Assembly: GCF_901764975.1 (NCBI RefSeq)
Contig: NZ_CABFKH010000001.1
Location: forward strand, 124,001-188,000
Direction: 5' to 3'
Source of the DNA: Actinobacillus indolicus
GTDB lineage: Bacteria > Pseudomonadota > Gammaproteobacteria > Enterobacterales > Pasteurellaceae
Length of the DNA: 64,000 nt
Position numbers and translations under genes: made by a program. The first letter of the stretch is position 1. Each line of letters starts with the position of its first letter. The notes beneath the pieces are model-generated. The model was not told the origin of the DNA, ran no database searches, and worked only from the letters and a program-made list of their open reading frames with translations. Positions 62,170-64,000 of the stretch are shown piece after piece.

Positions 62170-62412
62170 ATGAATGTAGCATTAAGAAAAGTTGGTAATT
62201 CCCAAGCGGTGATTATTCCGAAAACGATTTTATTACAACTAGGTTTAAGTGAGAGCTTAGATATGGAAGTGGTAAACGATAAAATTATTTTAAGCAAACC
62301 TAAAGCTGTGAGAGAAGGGTGGGCTATGGCAGCACAAGAAATAGCATTAGCTGAAGACGATAAGGTATTGCTTGATGTTTTTGCTGAAAATGAGGATGAA
62401 TGGGTATGGTAA
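62170..62412 (+). CDS. AbrB/MazE-family antitoxin
   Basis: 80-residue antitoxin; the start is ATG 62170 with AAGGG upstream rather than the open-frame start at 62125. The N-terminal SpoVT/AbrB swapped-hairpin DNA-binding domain reads NVALRKVGNSQAVIIPKTIL and SLDMEVVNDKIILSK; the C-terminal ~30 residues are acidic (AEDDKVLLDVFAENEDEW), as needed to block the toxin. It overlaps the toxin gene by a few bases, the usual order antitoxin then toxin. Confidence 0.9.
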   Translation: MNVALRKVGNSQAVIIPKTILLQLGLSESLDMEVVNDKIILSKPKAVREGWAMAAQEIALAEDDKVLLDVFAENEDEWVW

Positions 62413-62723
62413 GAGGTGAAATTTATTTAGTGAATCTCGACCCAACAATAGGGAGTGAAATTCAAAAAACACGTCCTTGTGTAATTGTTTCGCCACCCGA
62501 AATTCACAATCATTTACGAACAGCTTTAATTGCCCCAATGACTACGGGCTCTCGTCCCGCACCTTTTCGTATTCCTGTTGAATTTCAAGGCAAGCAAGGG
62601 CTGATTTTACCTGAGCAAATTAGGGTGATTGACAAGGCTCGCTTAGCCAAAAGCCTTGGTCACTTAGAAGAAAAAACATTACAACAGTTGCTAATAGTGC
62701 TACAAGATATGTTTACAGAGTAG
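62406..62723 (+). CDS. MazF/PemK-family mRNA endoribonuclease toxin
   Basis: 105-residue toxin of the MazF/PemK/CcdB fold that cleaves mRNA. The motifs are VRGEIYLVNLDPTIGSEIQK, TRPCVIVSP (conserved Arg), ALIAPMTTGSRPAPFRIPV and GLILPEQIRVIDKARLAKSLG. ATG 62406 is chosen because GAGG (62392-62395) lies 10 nt upstream; ATG 62400, two codons earlier, is the alternative. It overlaps the antitoxin by 7 nt. It is convergent with priA, 31 nt apart. Confidence 0.9.
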   Translation: MVRGEIYLVNLDPTIGSEIQKTRPCVIVSPPEIHNHLRTALIAPMTTGSRPAPFRIPVEFQGKQGLILPEQIRVIDKARLAKSLGHLEEKTLQQLLIVLQDMFTE

Positions 62724-62754
62724 GGGAACTGACAAGAACTTGCTTTTTAAGCGA

Positions 62755-64000
<1,246 letters not shown>

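Overview
The window is a chromosomal stretch from a member of the Pasteurellaceae. The evidence is a dense scatter of the 9-mer ACAAGCGGT and its complement ACCGCTTGT. This is the core of the Apl-type DNA uptake signal (Actinobacillus pleuropneumoniae, Mannheimia, Glaesserella, Bibersteinia clade), not the Haemophilus influenzae-type AAGTGCGGT. The gene content fits too: a comABCDE competence operon divergent from the PBP1A gene, enolase, potABC, oppABCDF, hemCDXY, and aroK-aroB-dam. The DNA is AT-rich and densely coding. I see no rRNA, tRNA, IS element, prophage or CRISPR array. The species cannot be fixed from the sequence alone.

Layout. 1-2.3 kb: end of a dipeptide ABC system (dppA, partial dppB, minus strand). 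2.4-5.2 kb: adk, lolE, lolD (minus). 5.3-8.1 kb: a small AhpD-like/rhodanese redox pair, eno and a conserved hypothetical gene. 8.3-12.9 kb: potABC (no potD beside it) and ruvAB. 13.1-18.7 kb: oppABCDF, followed by a dispersed palindromic repeat. 18.9-20.6 kb: a sodium:alanine/glycine symporter behind a tandem glycine riboswitch. 20.7-25.1 kb: hemCDXY. 25.2-28.9 kb: ydcH, a secreted chalcone-isomerase-like protein, a LysE-type exporter, pgpA, thiL and nusB. 28.9-37.8 kb: comEDCBA (minus), divergent mrcA (PBP1A), aroK, aroB, dam. 37.8-46.3 kb: an NSS-family sodium symporter, a flavin-binding-fold protein, metR, a ZnuD-like TonB receptor, a membrane metallophosphoesterase and catalase.

46.7-55.3 kb holds the most interesting locus, a seven-gene plus-strand operon. 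It encodes a sugar-type ABC importer (binding protein, two permeases, ATPase) interleaved with three enzymes that lack signal peptides: an M17 leucyl-aminopeptidase relative, a glycosylasparaginase (aspartylglucosaminidase) of the Ntn-hydrolase fold, and a GHL6/GH151-like glycoside hydrolase related to alpha-L-fucosidases. The combination reads as a pathway that imports small glycopeptides or glyco-asparagine remnants of host N-glycoproteins, possibly core-fucosylated Fuc-GlcNAc-Asn. Inside the cell it would trim the peptide, remove the fucose and split the GlcNAc-Asn bond. Its terminator lies inside the convergent cutC gene.

55.3-64 kb: cutC, galM, galK, galT (minus, with a well-placed CRP site ahead of galT), alr, a QmcA/NfeD membrane pair, a MazEF-type toxin-antitoxin module, and the C-terminal part of priA running off the right edge.

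Recurring regulatory themes are inverted uptake-signal pairs used as terminators or attenuators, and hairpins placed directly after substrate-binding-protein genes (dppA, oppA, the glycan binding protein). CRP-like sites precede eno, galT and the glycan operon, and there is an OxyR-like box ahead of catalase and a candidate Sxy-dependent CRP-S site ahead of comA.
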